Below are positions 1 through 9,843 of a stretch of 64,000 nucleotides of DNA, in pieces. Location of the stretch: NCBI RefSeq assembly GCF_904849725.1, contig NC_058522.1, positions 235,079,084 to 235,143,083 of the forward strand. The letters are read 5' to 3'. Under the pieces are notes generated by a model. The model worked only from the letters and a program-made list of their open reading frames with translations, ran no database searches and had not been told where the DNA came from. The translations under genes and the position numbers were made by a program. This DNA is from Hordeum vulgare subsp. vulgare (taxonomy: Eukaryota; Streptophyta; Magnoliopsida; Poales; Poaceae). Every line of letters starts with the position of its first letter. The stretch's first letter is position 1.

Positions 1-154
1 GCTGCCATAATTGATGACTTGCATGTGTACGGTATGATAGACTTGCTAGAATGTAAAACTTGCCAACCAATAAAATTGGTAAAAGGTTTGGTTTTTATTT
101 TTCCAAGTAGTTTATTCACCCCACCCTTTAGACGTCCCTTTTAGTGATCCCACA
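1..154 (+). mobile_element. 3' end of a Maximus/SIRE-like Copia LTR
   Basis: This is the last part of a Copia LTR. It matches by eye the ends of the LTRs at 16450-16608 and 39162-39314, including the CAAGTAGTTTATTCACCCC stretch and the terminal GATCCCACA. A degenerate initiator-Met primer site follows, so this copy sits in 5' LTR position; its beginning lies outside the window. It probably belongs to the same element as the RNase H tail and 3' LTR at 12958-16608. Confidence 0.75.
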
Positions 155-529
155 ATTGCTATGAGAGCTTTGGTCTCCAAAGATTTGGTTTAATCACTAC
201 TTGAGGAACATGGATGTGTCTAGTTTGGGTGGTCTTAGTTGTAGAGTGCCAATTTTCAATGTGGAGTACTATAGTCCCTTGTTCAAGAATTCATCCAATT
301 AACTAGTTAATGCGCTAATTAATCCCTACTCGTTGGGTTACCGAGTAGCCAATTAACTCATAAATTGCCCGATTAACAGATTAAATGGATGATTAACTTG
401 TCGATTAGCCTATTAATCCCCTACTCGCCAGCCAACCGATCAACTACTAGTTAACGATTTACTCAATAATATTATATTCAATGGAAATACAAAATGCTTG
501 ATTTATTTGATGAATTCCATTTGAGCAAC
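155..529 (+). pseudogene. Copia primer site and gag start, interrupted
   Basis: A degraded primer-binding site (TGCTATGAGAGC at about 157-168, against the usual TGGTATCAGAGC) is followed by the gag leader. The text around 207-276 and 479-529 parallels the gag start of the Copia element at 39368 (Ser-Cys-Lys/Arg-Val, then a Gly-Glu-Tyr-like stretch, then Asp-Glu-Phe-His-Leu). An AT-rich insert of about 200 bp (277-478) separates the two halves. The fragment stops abruptly at 529 where a reverse-strand Gypsy LTR begins. No open frame survives. Confidence 0.6.
277..478. repeat. AT-rich insertion in Copia gag (MITE-like, unclassified)
   Basis: About 200 bp rich in TTAA and TAGTTAA are present here but absent from the equivalent place in the Copia gag at about 39433. 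Two imperfect direct copies of a motif ending in CCCTACTCG lie at about 314-336 and 405-430. I could not identify convincing terminal inverted repeats or a target duplication, so the MITE label is tentative. Confidence 0.4.
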
Positions 530-674
530 TGATTTCTACTACACAACTTTATTCTTGTAGACGTTGTTGGGCCTCCAAGTGCACAGTTTTGTATGACAGT
601 AGCAAATTTCCCTCAAGTGGATGACCTAAGGTTTATCAATTCTTGGAAGGTGTAGGATGAAGATGGTCTCTCTC

Positions 675-938
675 TGTAACGCCCCGGACACACCCGCCGA
701 CGGTCGTTACTCCTGGCGGGATCTAGACTGGCCCCACATATCAATACTAGTCTTTTCTGCGCACTTTGTCCTCACTCATGCGCACCCGGGACCAAGTTCC
801 CGGTCGGTCACCCATCTTAGAACTACTCCAAGCTGAGCACGCTTAACCTGGGAGTTCTGTTTTAATGGGCTCCCGGAAAAGAAGGAATTCCTTATTGATA
901 TGAGTAGTCTATCATCCCTAATAAGCCAGGGTATCACA
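675..938 (-). repeat. Cassandra 3' LTR
   Basis: 264-bp LTR in 3' position relative to the minus-strand element. Compared base by base with 1136-1399 it differs at two sites: C for T near position 805, and T for G near 864. Both copies keep TG and CA termini. Confidence 0.92.
796..865 (-). promoter_or_regulatory. 5S rRNA-derived internal promoter region in Cassandra 3' LTR
   Basis: On the minus strand this reads AGAACTCC, GTTAAGCGTGCT, GAGTAGTTCTAAGATGGGTG and ACC, matching the middle of plant 5S rRNA, where the A box, intermediate element and C box lie. In known Cassandra elements this drives RNA polymerase III transcription. Several substitutions relative to the 5S consensus I remember are present, so activity cannot be assumed. 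Confidence 0.85.
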
Positions 939-1119
939 TACACCACCTCTCAGAGGAACCGACGTCCTCGTCAGGCCACAGGAACGTTCCCTCTTGGTAC
1001 AAACGTCTGTGCATCCAGTCCAGTACATGTACCATGTCGTGTGCCATGACGGGTCACAAACGTCATGAACAACATGACCGCACACCTGTCCGCAAACATC
1101 CGTGTAACCGCAAGGGTCG

Positions 1120-1131
1120 GCTCTGATACCA
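1120..1131 (-). other. Cassandra primer-binding site
   Basis: The reverse complement is TGGTATCAGAGC, complementary to the 3' end of initiator-Met tRNA, four bases inside the 5' LTR. Confidence 0.9.
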
Positions 1132-1135
1132 AACT

Positions 1136-1399
1136 TGTAACGCCCCGGACACACCCGCCGACGGTCGTTACTCCTGGCGGGATCTAGACTGGCCCCACAT
1201 ATCAATACTAGTCTTTTCTGCGCACTTTGTCCTCACTCATGCGCACCCGGGACCAAGTTCCTGGTCGGTCACCCATCTTAGAACTACTCCAAGCTGAGCA
1301 CGCTTAACCTGGGAGTTCTGTTTGAATGGGCTCCCGGAAAAGAAGGAATTCCTTATTGATATGAGTAGTCTATCATCCCTAATAAGCCAGGGTATCACA
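1136..1399 (-). repeat. Cassandra 5' LTR
   Basis: 264-bp LTR in 5' position relative to the minus-strand element, directly followed (minus strand) by AGTT and the TGGTATCAGAGC primer site. It carries the second 5S-like segment at 1257-1326. Confidence 0.92.
1257..1326 (-). promoter_or_regulatory. 5S rRNA-derived internal promoter region in Cassandra 5' LTR
   Basis: Second copy of the 5S-like segment, offset by 461 bases from the first. In 5' LTR position it would be the one able to start an element transcript. Confidence 0.85.
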
Positions 1400-2141
1400 C
1401 TCTCAAACAACCCTGCAATCAAATACAAGAAATCTCTTGTGTCCCCAATACACCCAATACAATGGCAAATTGTATAGGTGCACTAGTTCAGTGAAGAGAT
1501 GCTGATACAAGTGTAGTATGTATAGTAGATAAAGGTATTTGTAATATGAAAATATAAAAACAAAAGGGTAAAAAGTGTAAAACATCGAGCAAAACATTGT
1601 ATAATTGCTTGGTAATATGGCCTAGTGTTCATACTTTCACTAGTGCAATCTCTCAACAATGCTAACATAGTAGAATCATATGATCATCCCTGAGCGTGCA
1701 ACAAAGAATCACTACAAAGTTCCTGTCTAGCAGAGAACAATAAGATGAAATTGGTGTAGGTAGTAGAACTACCTCAAAGTTATTCTTTCTGATCAATCTT
1801 TTGAGCTATTTCTATAAGTGTCATAAAGATCCCTGGAGTTCATACTAGAATAACTCCCATGATACATACCAATCAACCCTAATGTCACCTAGATACTCCA
1901 ATGCCACCTCAATTATCTGTGGGTAAATTATGCACATGCATCAAATAACTTCAGATCTATCATATTCAATCCAACACAAAGAACTTCATGAAGAACCCCA
2001 AGATTTCTATCGGAGAACGTGGTATCAAAACATAGAATCAACCCCTATGCATAGATCCCCAAGGTCACCAGAATCCGGAAGTTGATGCCATAACATATAT
2101 CAAGTGAATCACTTGAATACCCCAATGTCACTACAGGTATC

Positions 2142-2890
2142 TGATACGTCTCCGTCGTATCTACTTTTCCAAACTCTTTTGCCCTTGTTTTGGACTCTAA
2201 TTTGCATGATTTGAATGGAACTAACCCGGACTAACGCTGTTTTCAGCAGAATTGCCATGGTGTTGTATTTGCGCACAAATAGAAGTTCTCGGAATGACCT
2301 GGAAATTTATGGGGATTTTTTGTGGAATATATAAAAAATACTGGCACAAGAATCAACCGGAGGGGTGGAGCTGAGAGCCCACTAGCCCACCAGGCGCGCC
2401 CCCCTGGCCGCGCCTGGCAGGCTTGTGGGGCCCACGAAGCTCCACCGCCTCCAATCTCGGCTCTATTTAGTCCCTTTCGTCCGGAAAAAAATCAAGGAGA
2501 AGAGTTCATCGCGTTTTACGATATGGAGGCACCGCCACCTCCTGTTCTTCCTCTGGAGGGCAGATGTGGAGTCTGTTCTGGGCTCCGGAGAGGGGAGATC
2601 GTCACCATCGTCATCACCAACCTTCCTTCATCGCCAATTCCATGATGCTCTTCACCGTTGGTGAGTAACCTCATCGTAGGCTTGCTAGATGGTGATGGGT
2701 TGGATGAGATCTATCATGTAATCGAGTTAGTTTTGATGGGGATTGATCCCTAGTATCCACTATGTTCTGAGATTGATGTTGCTACTACTTTGCCATGCTA
2801 GAAGAGCCTTTGGTAAGTGCAAATTGGTAAGCAAACATTTTCTATACATGCTAGAATTTACTGTTGCTTGTCACTATGAATGTCACCCTT
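2142..2890 (+). mobile_element. 5' part of an Athila-type LTR (Sabrina/WHAM-like), truncated
   Basis: The segment starts TGATACGTCTCCGTCGTATC and runs through the GC-rich U3 with a CCAGGCGCGCC cluster to the TGATGTTGCTACTACTTTGCC text of this LTR type. It stops before the usual LTR end, and gag-like sequence follows from about 2900 without a primer site. The downstream 3' LTR at 11478 belongs to a different LTR type (TGATACGTCCATTTTGC). This piece is therefore either a separate truncated insertion or one side of a recombination. Reading frames here (for example 2322-2645) are LTR shadows. Confidence 0.65.
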
Positions 2891-2899
2891 TGAGTGACT

Positions 2900-3650
2900 T
2901 GTTCGAGGCATCTTCTCCTCGAACGGAAGTTGCATAAGTTGTTCCTCAACCTACTGAACCTACCGAAAACATTTATTGTGATACAGGCTATCGGATGATA
3001 TACGTGGAAACAAAGTTAAAAAGAAAGTTTTCCCTTTATCTTTGGAGGGACATGCATTAATGTGGTACATGCTATCGGATGATATAGGATCATGGGTCTG
3101 GAATCGCTTGAAGCTAGAATTTCATCGGAAGTTTTATCCTATGCATTTAGTCCATCGTGATCAGAACTTTATTTATTATTCCTAGCCTCATGAATGATAA
3201 AGTATCACTCAAGCTTTGGTGAGGCTTATATATATGATGCAAAATTTCCCCTACCATGAGCTCTCGAGAGAAATGATTATACAAAAATTTTATGCTCGAC
3301 ATTCTCATGATGATCAAGTATTACTAGATTCTTGTGCTACCACTTCCTATATGAAGAGGATTATTAAATTCAAATTGGATCTTCTGGAAATAATTAAACA
3401 CAACTCTGAATATTGGGAACTCGACAAAGGTAAAGCGTCTGGTATTACGCTCAATTTTGATTGTGTTAAATCTTTTATGGAAACTAATGTTTTCCATGAG
3501 TTTAGCCATAAATATGGTCTTGACTCTGAGATAGTATCTACTTTTTGTGAATCATTTTCTACTTATGTTGATCTTCCCAAAGAGAAGTGGTTTTAATATC
3601 ATTCTCCCATTGAAAATTCATTCGAGGATCCTGTTAAAATGAAGAAGAAG
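2900..3650 (+). pseudogene. Athila-type Gypsy gag, decayed
   Basis: Capsid-like gag relic of an Athila-clade element, parallel to the better copy on the minus strand at 57075-56098. Recognisable stretches include ANFPYHELSREMIIQKFYAR-like text (around 3240-3300), HSEYWELDKGKASG and YGLDSEIVSTFCESF ending in LPKEKWF (to 3595). The region is broken by stops and small deletions. Only 3216-3596 (126 codons) is open. Confidence 0.75.
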
Positions 3651-3899
3651 AAGTAATTGTTAGACATGTTGACCCAATTGTTCCTACTGCTTACATTGAG
3701 AAACCTCCTTTTCCTATTAGAAATTGGGAACATGCTAAGGCTACAATTGTGGTTAATTAAGTCATGTAAGGGCACCTAAACCTTCTAAACAAATAAATAT
3801 TGAGCCTAAAGTTGCTATGGTTAAAGATCTCCTGGTTGATAATATTGATGGTTAGGTTATTTACTTCTGTGATGAAGCTAATAGAATTGCAAAACTGTT

Positions 3900-4500
3900 A
3901 GAAACAAGCGGGGTGAGCACGATAAAAAGAAACCAGTTGTAGGCATGCCTGTTGTCTGAGTTAAAATTGGAGATCATTATTACCATGGCTTATGTGATAT
4001 TGGTACTAATATTAGTACCATACCTTTTATATTATACCAAGAAATTATGCATGACATAGCACCCTTTGAGATTGAAGATATTGATGTCACTATTAAACTT
4101 GCAAATCGTGATACTATTTCACCGCTCGGGATTGTTAGAGATGTTAAAGTCTTGTGTGGAAAAGTGAAGTACCCCACTGATTTCCTAATACTTAGTTCGG
4201 AACAACATAACCTTTGTCCCATTATATTTGGTAGACCTTTCTTGAATACTATTTCTCTAAGTTTAATATACAACCACATGAAAAAGAATTGCCTAATAAG
4301 GATGAAATAATTGGTCTTGCTTCTATTGTCGTACCTCCTACTGATCCGCTGGAAGAATATTTGCTAGACCATGAAAATGATATGCATATGAATGAAAGAA
4401 ATGAAATAAATGAAATATTTCTTAGACGAACACGTATTCTTAAACACAACTTACCATTTGATATTTTGGGGGATCCTCCTCCACCCAAGGGAGATCCCGT
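3900..4500 (+). pseudogene. Athila-type aspartic protease region, decayed
   Basis: Around 3970-4030 the frame reads GDHYYHGLCDIGTNISTIPF, where CDIG occupies the position of the retroviral-type aspartic protease active site (Asp-Thr/Ser/Ile-Gly). It continues as ANRDTISPLGIVRDVKVLCG and CPIIFGRPFLNT (4100-4250), matching the minus-strand copy at 55860-55600. The 87-codon frame 4047-4310 starts inside the domain. The tail PPTDPLEEYLLDHENDMHM lies in 4289-4624. Frameshifts and stops make it inactive. Confidence 0.7.
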
Positions 4501-4619
4501 GTTTGAGCTAAAGACATTATTTCAGGTTTTGAAATATTCTTTTCTTGATGAACATAAGATATGTCTTGTTATTATTAGTGCTAAATTTTCAGAACATGAA
4601 GAAAAGGATTACTTAAAAC

Positions 4620-5580
4620 TCTAAAGAAGCACAGGGCTGCTATTGGATATACTCTTGATGATCTTAAGGGCATAAGCCCCATTATAGGTCAGCACAATAT
4701 TAATATGGAACCGGATGCAAAACCTATTGTTCATCAATGTCATCTCAATCATAAGATGAAGGAGGTGGTAAGAACTGAGATATTAAAAATTCTCGAGGAA
4801 GGTATAATTTATCCTATCGGTGATAGTAGATGGGTAAGTCATGTTCATTGTGTTCCTAAGAATCGAGATATAATTGATGTTCCGAATGATAGAAATGAGC
4901 TTATTCCATAAACAATTGTAACTTATCATAGGATGGCGACTGATTTCAGGAAATCAAATAAATCTGATAGGAAAGCTCGTTATCCATTGCCTTTTACTTA
5001 TTAAATGTTAGAGATTTTGTCTAAGCACACACACTTTTGTTTTCATGATGGATACTCTGTTTTTCTTAAATACTTGTGTCAAAAGAGGAACAAGGAAAAA
5101 CTACCTTTACTTGCCCTTTTGGAACTTATGCTTATAGGCATATGCCTTTTGGTTTATGCAATGCACCTTCTACCTTTCAAAGATGTATGACTGCTATTAT
5201 CTCTGACTTTTGCGAAAAGATTGTTGATGTTTTCATGGATGATATTTCGTTTAGGAGACTTGTTTTGATGATTGCTTGAGAAACCTTGATCTAGTTTTGC
5301 AGAGATGTGAAGAAACTAATCTTGTCTTGAATTTGGAGAAGTGCCACTTTATGGTGAATGAAGGTATAGTACTTGGGCATAAAATTTGAGAATAAGGCAT
5401 TGAGGTGGATAGGGCCAAAGTTGATGCAATAGAGAAAATGCAATGCCAAAATATATTAAAGGTATATGAAGTTTCCTTGGTCATGTTATCTTCCATAGGA
5501 GTTTCATTAAAGATTTCTCAAAGATTTCTAGGATATTAACTAATCTTCTTCAAAAAGATATTCCCTTTGAAAGACTTAAA
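4620..5580 (+). pseudogene. Athila-type reverse transcriptase, decayed
   Basis: The RT order is visible: EEGIIYPIGDSRWVSHVHCV (about 4795-4855), ATDFRK (4933-4950), TFTCPFGTYAYRHMPFGLCN (5104-5163) and VDVFMDD (5224-5244). FMDD fills the catalytic YXDD position. At least five in-frame stops and several indels break it. Relative to the minus-strand copy at 54942-53977 the same residues align in the same order. Confidence 0.8.
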
Positions 5581-5586
5581 AAAGAC

Positions 5587-6057
5587 TTGATTTCTGCACC
5601 TATTGTCCAACCACCTGATTGGAACCTACCATTTGAAATTATGTGTGATGCTAGTTATTATGCTATTGGTCTTGTTCTAGGGAAAGGAGTACACAAGAAA
5701 TTCAATCTTATTCATTATGCTAGTAAGATCCTAGACATTGCTCAAAGAAATTATGCTACTACTGAGAATGAATTTTTAGCAATTGTGGTTGCATGTGATA
5801 AGTTTATACCTTACATCGTTGATTCCAAAGTAACTATTCACACTGATCATGCTGCTATTAAATACCTTACGGAAAATAAAGATGCTAAACCAAGACTTAT
5901 TAGGTGGGTGCTTCAACTTCAAGAATTTGATTTGCATATTGTTGATAGGAAGGGAGCTGAAAACCCTGTATCACATAACTTGTCTAGGATGAAAAATATT
6001 CTTGATGACCCACTGTATATGGATGATAATTTCCTCATGAGCAAATTACTGTTATAA
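5587..6057 (+). pseudogene. Athila-type RNase H domain fragment
   Basis: An open frame of 156 codons covers the RT-connected RNase [70 protein letters not shown] and [15 protein letters not shown]. Asp in MCDAS, Glu in TTENE and Asp in HTDHA match the catalytic acidic residues of the family. It is the longest intact piece of this relic. It ends where the integrase frame should begin. Confidence 0.8.
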
Positions 6058-6278
6058 ATACTTCACGTAGCACTCCTTGGTATGTCGATTATGCTAATTA
6101 CATTGTTGCCTAACATATTCCACGTAGCTTCACCTATCAACAAAAGAAAAAAAAACTTATACGACTTACAACATTACTTTTGGGATGACCCACATATTTA
6201 TAAAGAAGGAGTATATGGCATTATTTTATGTTGTGTACCTGAGCATGAGTAGGGTTAGATTCTAAGGAAGTGTCATTC
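6058..6278 (+). pseudogene. Athila-type integrase, N-terminal piece
   Basis: The segment reads roughly as NLYDLQHYFWDDPHIYKEG, then an altered CVPEHE-GQILRKCHS that corresponds to the zinc-binding region of the integrase at 53590-53400. Stops interrupt it. It is cut at 6278 by the solo LTR 6279-7923, and the frame resumes at 7924. Confidence 0.7.
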
Positions 6279-7923
6279 CGATACGTCCCAAACGTATCTA
6301 TAATTTCTGCTTGTTCCATGATATTTTGGGTGGCATTGTTATATGTTTTGCTACACTTTCATATCATTTTACAAATATTTGGACTAACCTACTAAATCAG
6401 TGCACCCAGTGCCAGTTTCTGTCTGCTGATGTCTTTTTTGCAGGGGCTTTTACCCAATTTTCCAAAGCCCGAAAAAATCCAGAGAAAAATATATATAAAT
6501 CAGCGAAACAGAAGCCTGGGGATCACCGAAGGGGGGCCAGGGGCCTCCCAGGCGGCCTGCTGGCGCGGCTAGGCCATAGGCCGTGCTAGGAGGTCGCCTG
6601 GGTGGGTCCCACCTCCACCGGTGCCCTCCTTTGACCTATATTTAGAGATACGTGAGGAAACCGTCGCAGTATTTCTAGAATTGCGAATTTCTCCATCGTT
6701 TCGCCGCCGGAGCGCTTCCGAGATCAGGAGCGTCAGGAGACATCTTCCCGGCACCCTGCCGGAGGGAGGATTGATCTCTGGGAGCTTCTCCGCCTCAATG
6801 GACACCTCCTGGATGTGTCGTGAGTAGTTTCCCTTGGACCATGAGTCCATGACCAGTAGCTATGTGATGTCTTCTCTCCAATCTTGTGCTTCAATGGTTA
6901 GTCCTTTGTGAGTTACCCTACATGATCAAGGCATCTATGTAATTCTCTTGCTATTGCTATGCTCGGTTTGTTGGGATCCGATGGATTATGAGATTATGTT
7001 CAGATTGTTATGAGTTATATATTTGATTGTCCTTTTATATTATGTTCCCTAGTGATTCATGCATGTTCTCCTTTGCTTTATATTGCTTTGGCCACGTAGT
7101 AGATCATAACTCCAAGAGGGAGCCTTATGCATGATTGTGGGTTCGGGCTCCTCAATGTCTAGCTTGAGTGACAAAAACATGAGACTAGGGGATGTGCTTG
7201 TTGCCACCAGGAGAAAACAACGGTGCTTGTGACCACGGTTGCAAGGATTGTTTACCTTACACATAGTTCGTTAATGCAGTTGTCCGTTGCTTTGAGTTTA
7301 CACTTTGGGTGGGACTCACAACTTAATACTGGAGAGATGTTCTGGATAGATATCTCAAGGTGGATGATTAGTAAGTAGATGATGATGAATAAACGTTCTA
7401 CTTGTCTTGGCGTACTTCCCATTACTATTGAACCTCTAACTATCAAGGAGCATAATTAGCATCGCGGTGCAATCATAATTCTCTCAATTGCCCAACTATG
7501 ATTTGTTTACCCTAGCGTAGTTGTTTATCGTATTTTGGGAGAGAGATATCACTAGTGAACATCATGTGACTCCGGTCCATATCACCATCATTGCTTACAC
7601 CTCCATCATTTACCGCTTTCTTTACTTTTCCGTTGCAATCACTATTACCTTCCCGCTTGTGTCTTGATCCTTTGCAAACTATAAGGCCGGAGAGATTGAC
7701 AACCTCTTTGTACTTGTTGGGAGCAAAGTTATTTGTTGTGTGTGCAGGTCCACGTCTTCTGCTAGCGCCAGGGTGGAAGACACCTACTTGTTGAGCCTAG
7801 GAATCCTCCTGGTTCGATAAACCTTACAGTCTCTATGTGAGGGAAATTTGCTGCTGACTACATCTCCACCTTCCACTTGGGATCCAAGGAGGGGCAAGAA
7901 GTATATATGTCAACTCGTCATCA
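6279..7923 (+). mobile_element. Solo Gypsy LTR inserted in the integrase relic
   Basis: A 1645-bp LTR starts (C/T)GATACGTCCCAAACGTATC and ends in CATCA, with matching 5-bp flanks CATTC (6274-6278) and CACTC (7924-7928; one mismatch). Integrase homology continues across the two flanks, so the insertion point is unambiguous. No internal region or second LTR is present, as expected after unequal LTR recombination. The terminal T is mutated to C. The frames at 6311-6589 and 7591-7794 are not genes. Confidence 0.88.
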
Positions 7924-9063
7924 CACTCCGAGGCCAACGGAGGCCACCATGCTGGTGATAGAACTGCACACAAGGTATTACATTCTAGTTTCTATTAGCC
8001 TGCTATTTTTAAAGATGCTCGTAAGTATGTCCTTTCATGTAATGAATGTCAAATAGTTAGTAACATTGGTAGACGTTGTAAAAATCCCATGAATTATTCA
8101 CTCGCTATTGAACCATTTGATGTTTGGAGCTTTGATTTTATGGGACCTTTTCCTTCCTCTACTGGGTATACTCATATTTTACTTGTTGTTGATTATGTTA
8201 CTAAGTGGCTAGAATCTATTCCAACTAGTAGTGATGATCATAACACCTCTATTAAAATACTTAGAGACATCATTTTCTCTAGGTTTGGAGTCCGTGGATA
8301 GTTATTGACTGATGATGGTTCACATTTTCTTCATGGTGATTTCCGCAAACTTATAGCTAAATATGATGTTATCCATAGAATTGCATCACCTTATCATCCT
8401 CAGTCTAGTGGCCAAGTTGAATTGAGCAACCGAGAAATAAAATTAATTTTGCAGAAGACTGTAAATAGATATAGAAAGAATTGTTCTAAGAAACTAGATG
8501 ACGCTTTATGGGCTTATGTAACTACTTATAAAAATCCCACGGGGATGTCCCCAAATAAAATGGCCTATGGAAAACCATGTCATTTACCTCTTGAGTTAGA
8601 ACATAAAGCTCATCGGGCAATTAAAGAACTTAATTACGACTTTAAACTTGCCAGTGAAAAGAGGTTATTTGATATTTGACCATTAGATGAATGGAGGACA
8701 CAAGCTTATGAAAATGCCAAGTTATTTAAAGAAAAGGTTGAAAAATGGCATGACAAGAGGATCCAAAAATGAGAATCCAATGTAGGAGACCTAGTGTTTT
8801 TGTAAAATTCCTGTTTTAGATTTTTGCAGGTAAACTCCTCTCCAAATGGGAAATCCCATATGTTGTTGAGGAGGTCTATCTCTCCGGTGCTATAAAGATC
8901 AATAACTTTGAAGGCAAAAATACGAGAGTGGTAAATAGGCAAATAATTAAGCACTACATTTTAGGTATGCCCATTAATGTTGAAACCAATATTATTCACC
9001 TAATAACACTAGAAGAGCACATAAGAGAGACCTTCTCGAACTCTTTAGAAACCTGAAAAAGGA
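7924..9063 (+). pseudogene. Athila-type integrase, core and C-terminal piece
   Basis: Resumes with an [24 protein letters not shown] stretch and CNECQ, the second half of the zinc finger. The core follows: DVWSFDFMGPFPSSTGYTHI (first Asp), [13 protein letters not shown] (second Asp) and [18 protein letters not shown] (Glu). DALWAY and [18 protein letters not shown] follow as in the copy at 53590-52283. Stops at about 8299, 8677 and 8770 split it; open parts are 8089-8301 and 8305-8679. Similarity fades near 9060. Confidence 0.8.
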
Positions 9064-9480
9064 GTAGGTACGGGATATGGTAAGTAAACGGACTCCAAAA
9101 TTCCAAAAACATATGTTTTATTGGTTTTGGTATTTCAAAAAAAATTCCAAAAATAAAAAGGAGTCAGGGGGACCCACGAGGGAGGCACAAGCCAACAGGG
9201 CACACCCACCCCTTGGGCTCGCCCTGATGTCTTGTGGGGCCCTTGTGTGCCTCTCGGACTCCTTTTTCTTCCCGAGCATGTATTATGATCTAAAAAATTC
9301 ATTATATATACTCCCGTATGTTGTGACCAACGCATCGCGAGTTTATCATGTGTTCTTGTTTTGAGTTGTTTTTCTAATATATATAGATCGCCATGACAAC
9401 ATGAAGCTCCTCCAAGGATAAGTTCTTAGAGAAGGTTATCAACCCTTACCTCCCGGAGGTGATGAAACATCCTCGGACCA
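9064..9480 (+). other. Athila-type spacer between pol and accessory ORF
   Basis: A non-coding linker with A-rich text, a GC-rich GGAGGCACAAGCC block and a closing GGACTCC echo. The equivalent linker of the minus-strand element is at about 52280-52000. No gene is seen. Confidence 0.55.
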
Positions 9481-9843
9481 TTGAGACGCATGAGGGGCGC
9501 TGCACGTCCATGGCAAGGACCAAATAAGGAGGCAAGTGGGAAGGCTAGGCTTGCCGCGGTGGAGCAAGAGATCCTCAAGTGTCAAGGGATGGTGGAGTGT
9601 CGACTCAACGCCAATAACTCCATGATTACAGATTATATCTGTAAGATCAAGAAGGACAACAATGAAATTGTTGATACGATGTTCAAGGTCCAAGACAGGC
9701 TCCGAGACCTTCAAGCTAAAAAGTTTGATTTGAAAAAACAAAACTGTGAGTATGAATCACATTTCAGGAGGACGAGTATAGCTGCAGATTTCAATTTTCC
9801 AAAGACAAGCTCTTCCATCTTCAACGGGGAACCTATGCCATAG
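9481..9843 (+). CDS. Accessory (env-position) ORF of the Athila-type element
   Basis: An open frame of 120 codons sits between pol and the 3' LTR, where Athila-clade elements often carry an extra ORF. The protein is charged and heptad-like in the middle (KIKKDNNEIVDTMFKVQDRL, then RDLQAKKFDLKKQNCEYESH), suggesting a coiled coil. I see no signal peptide or membrane span in the first residues, so an envelope role is not supported. The start at 9481 is merely the first start codon in frame. The minus-strand element has an ORF in the same place (51998-51591) that also looks helical. Function unknown. Confidence 0.5.
   Translation: MRRMRGAARPWQGPNKEASGKARLAAVEQEILKCQGMVECRLNANNSMITDYICKIKKDNNEIVDTMFKVQDRLRDLQAKKFDLKKQNCEYESHFRRTSIAADFNFPKTSSSIFNGEPMP

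Larger units (their letters stand above)
675..1399 (-). mobile_element. Complete Cassandra TRIM retrotransposon
   Basis: A 725-bp element has two 264-bp direct repeats (675-938 and 1136-1399) around a 197-bp internal part. It starts TG and ends CA and is flanked by a perfect 5-bp target duplication CTCTC (670-674 and 1400-1404). On the minus strand the internal part opens, after AGTT, with TGGTATCAGAGC (1131 to 1120), the initiator-Met primer site, and closes with a purine-rich GAGAGGTGGTG next to the 3' LTR. The LTRs contain a 5S rRNA-like segment, which is the hallmark of Cassandra. It encodes no protein and must be mobilised in trans. The LTRs differ at only two positions, so insertion was recent. 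Confidence 0.93.
530..2141 (-). mobile_element. Reverse-strand Athila-type Gypsy LTR, truncated
   Basis: Read on the minus strand this is an LTR that ends at 530 with a CA terminus after a GTTGTGTAGTAG stretch. Upstream of that lies the GAGGGAAATTTGCTACTGTC text typical of an abundant Triticeae Gypsy LTR (recognised from memory). It is interrupted by a Cassandra TRIM (675-1399). The LTR start is missing, cut off at 2141 by the next LTR. Short reading frames on both strands are incidental. Confidence 0.7.

Noticed and set aside
796..865. Possible genuine 5S rRNA gene
   Set aside because: It lies at the same offset in both LTRs of a bounded TRIM and has several differences from 5S, so it is the Cassandra 5S-derived segment.
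2322..2664. Two overlapping plus-strand frames
   Set aside because: They fall in the GC-rich U3/R part of a Gypsy LTR, which yields similar frames in every LTR here (6311-6589, 59773-60069, 60424-60687).
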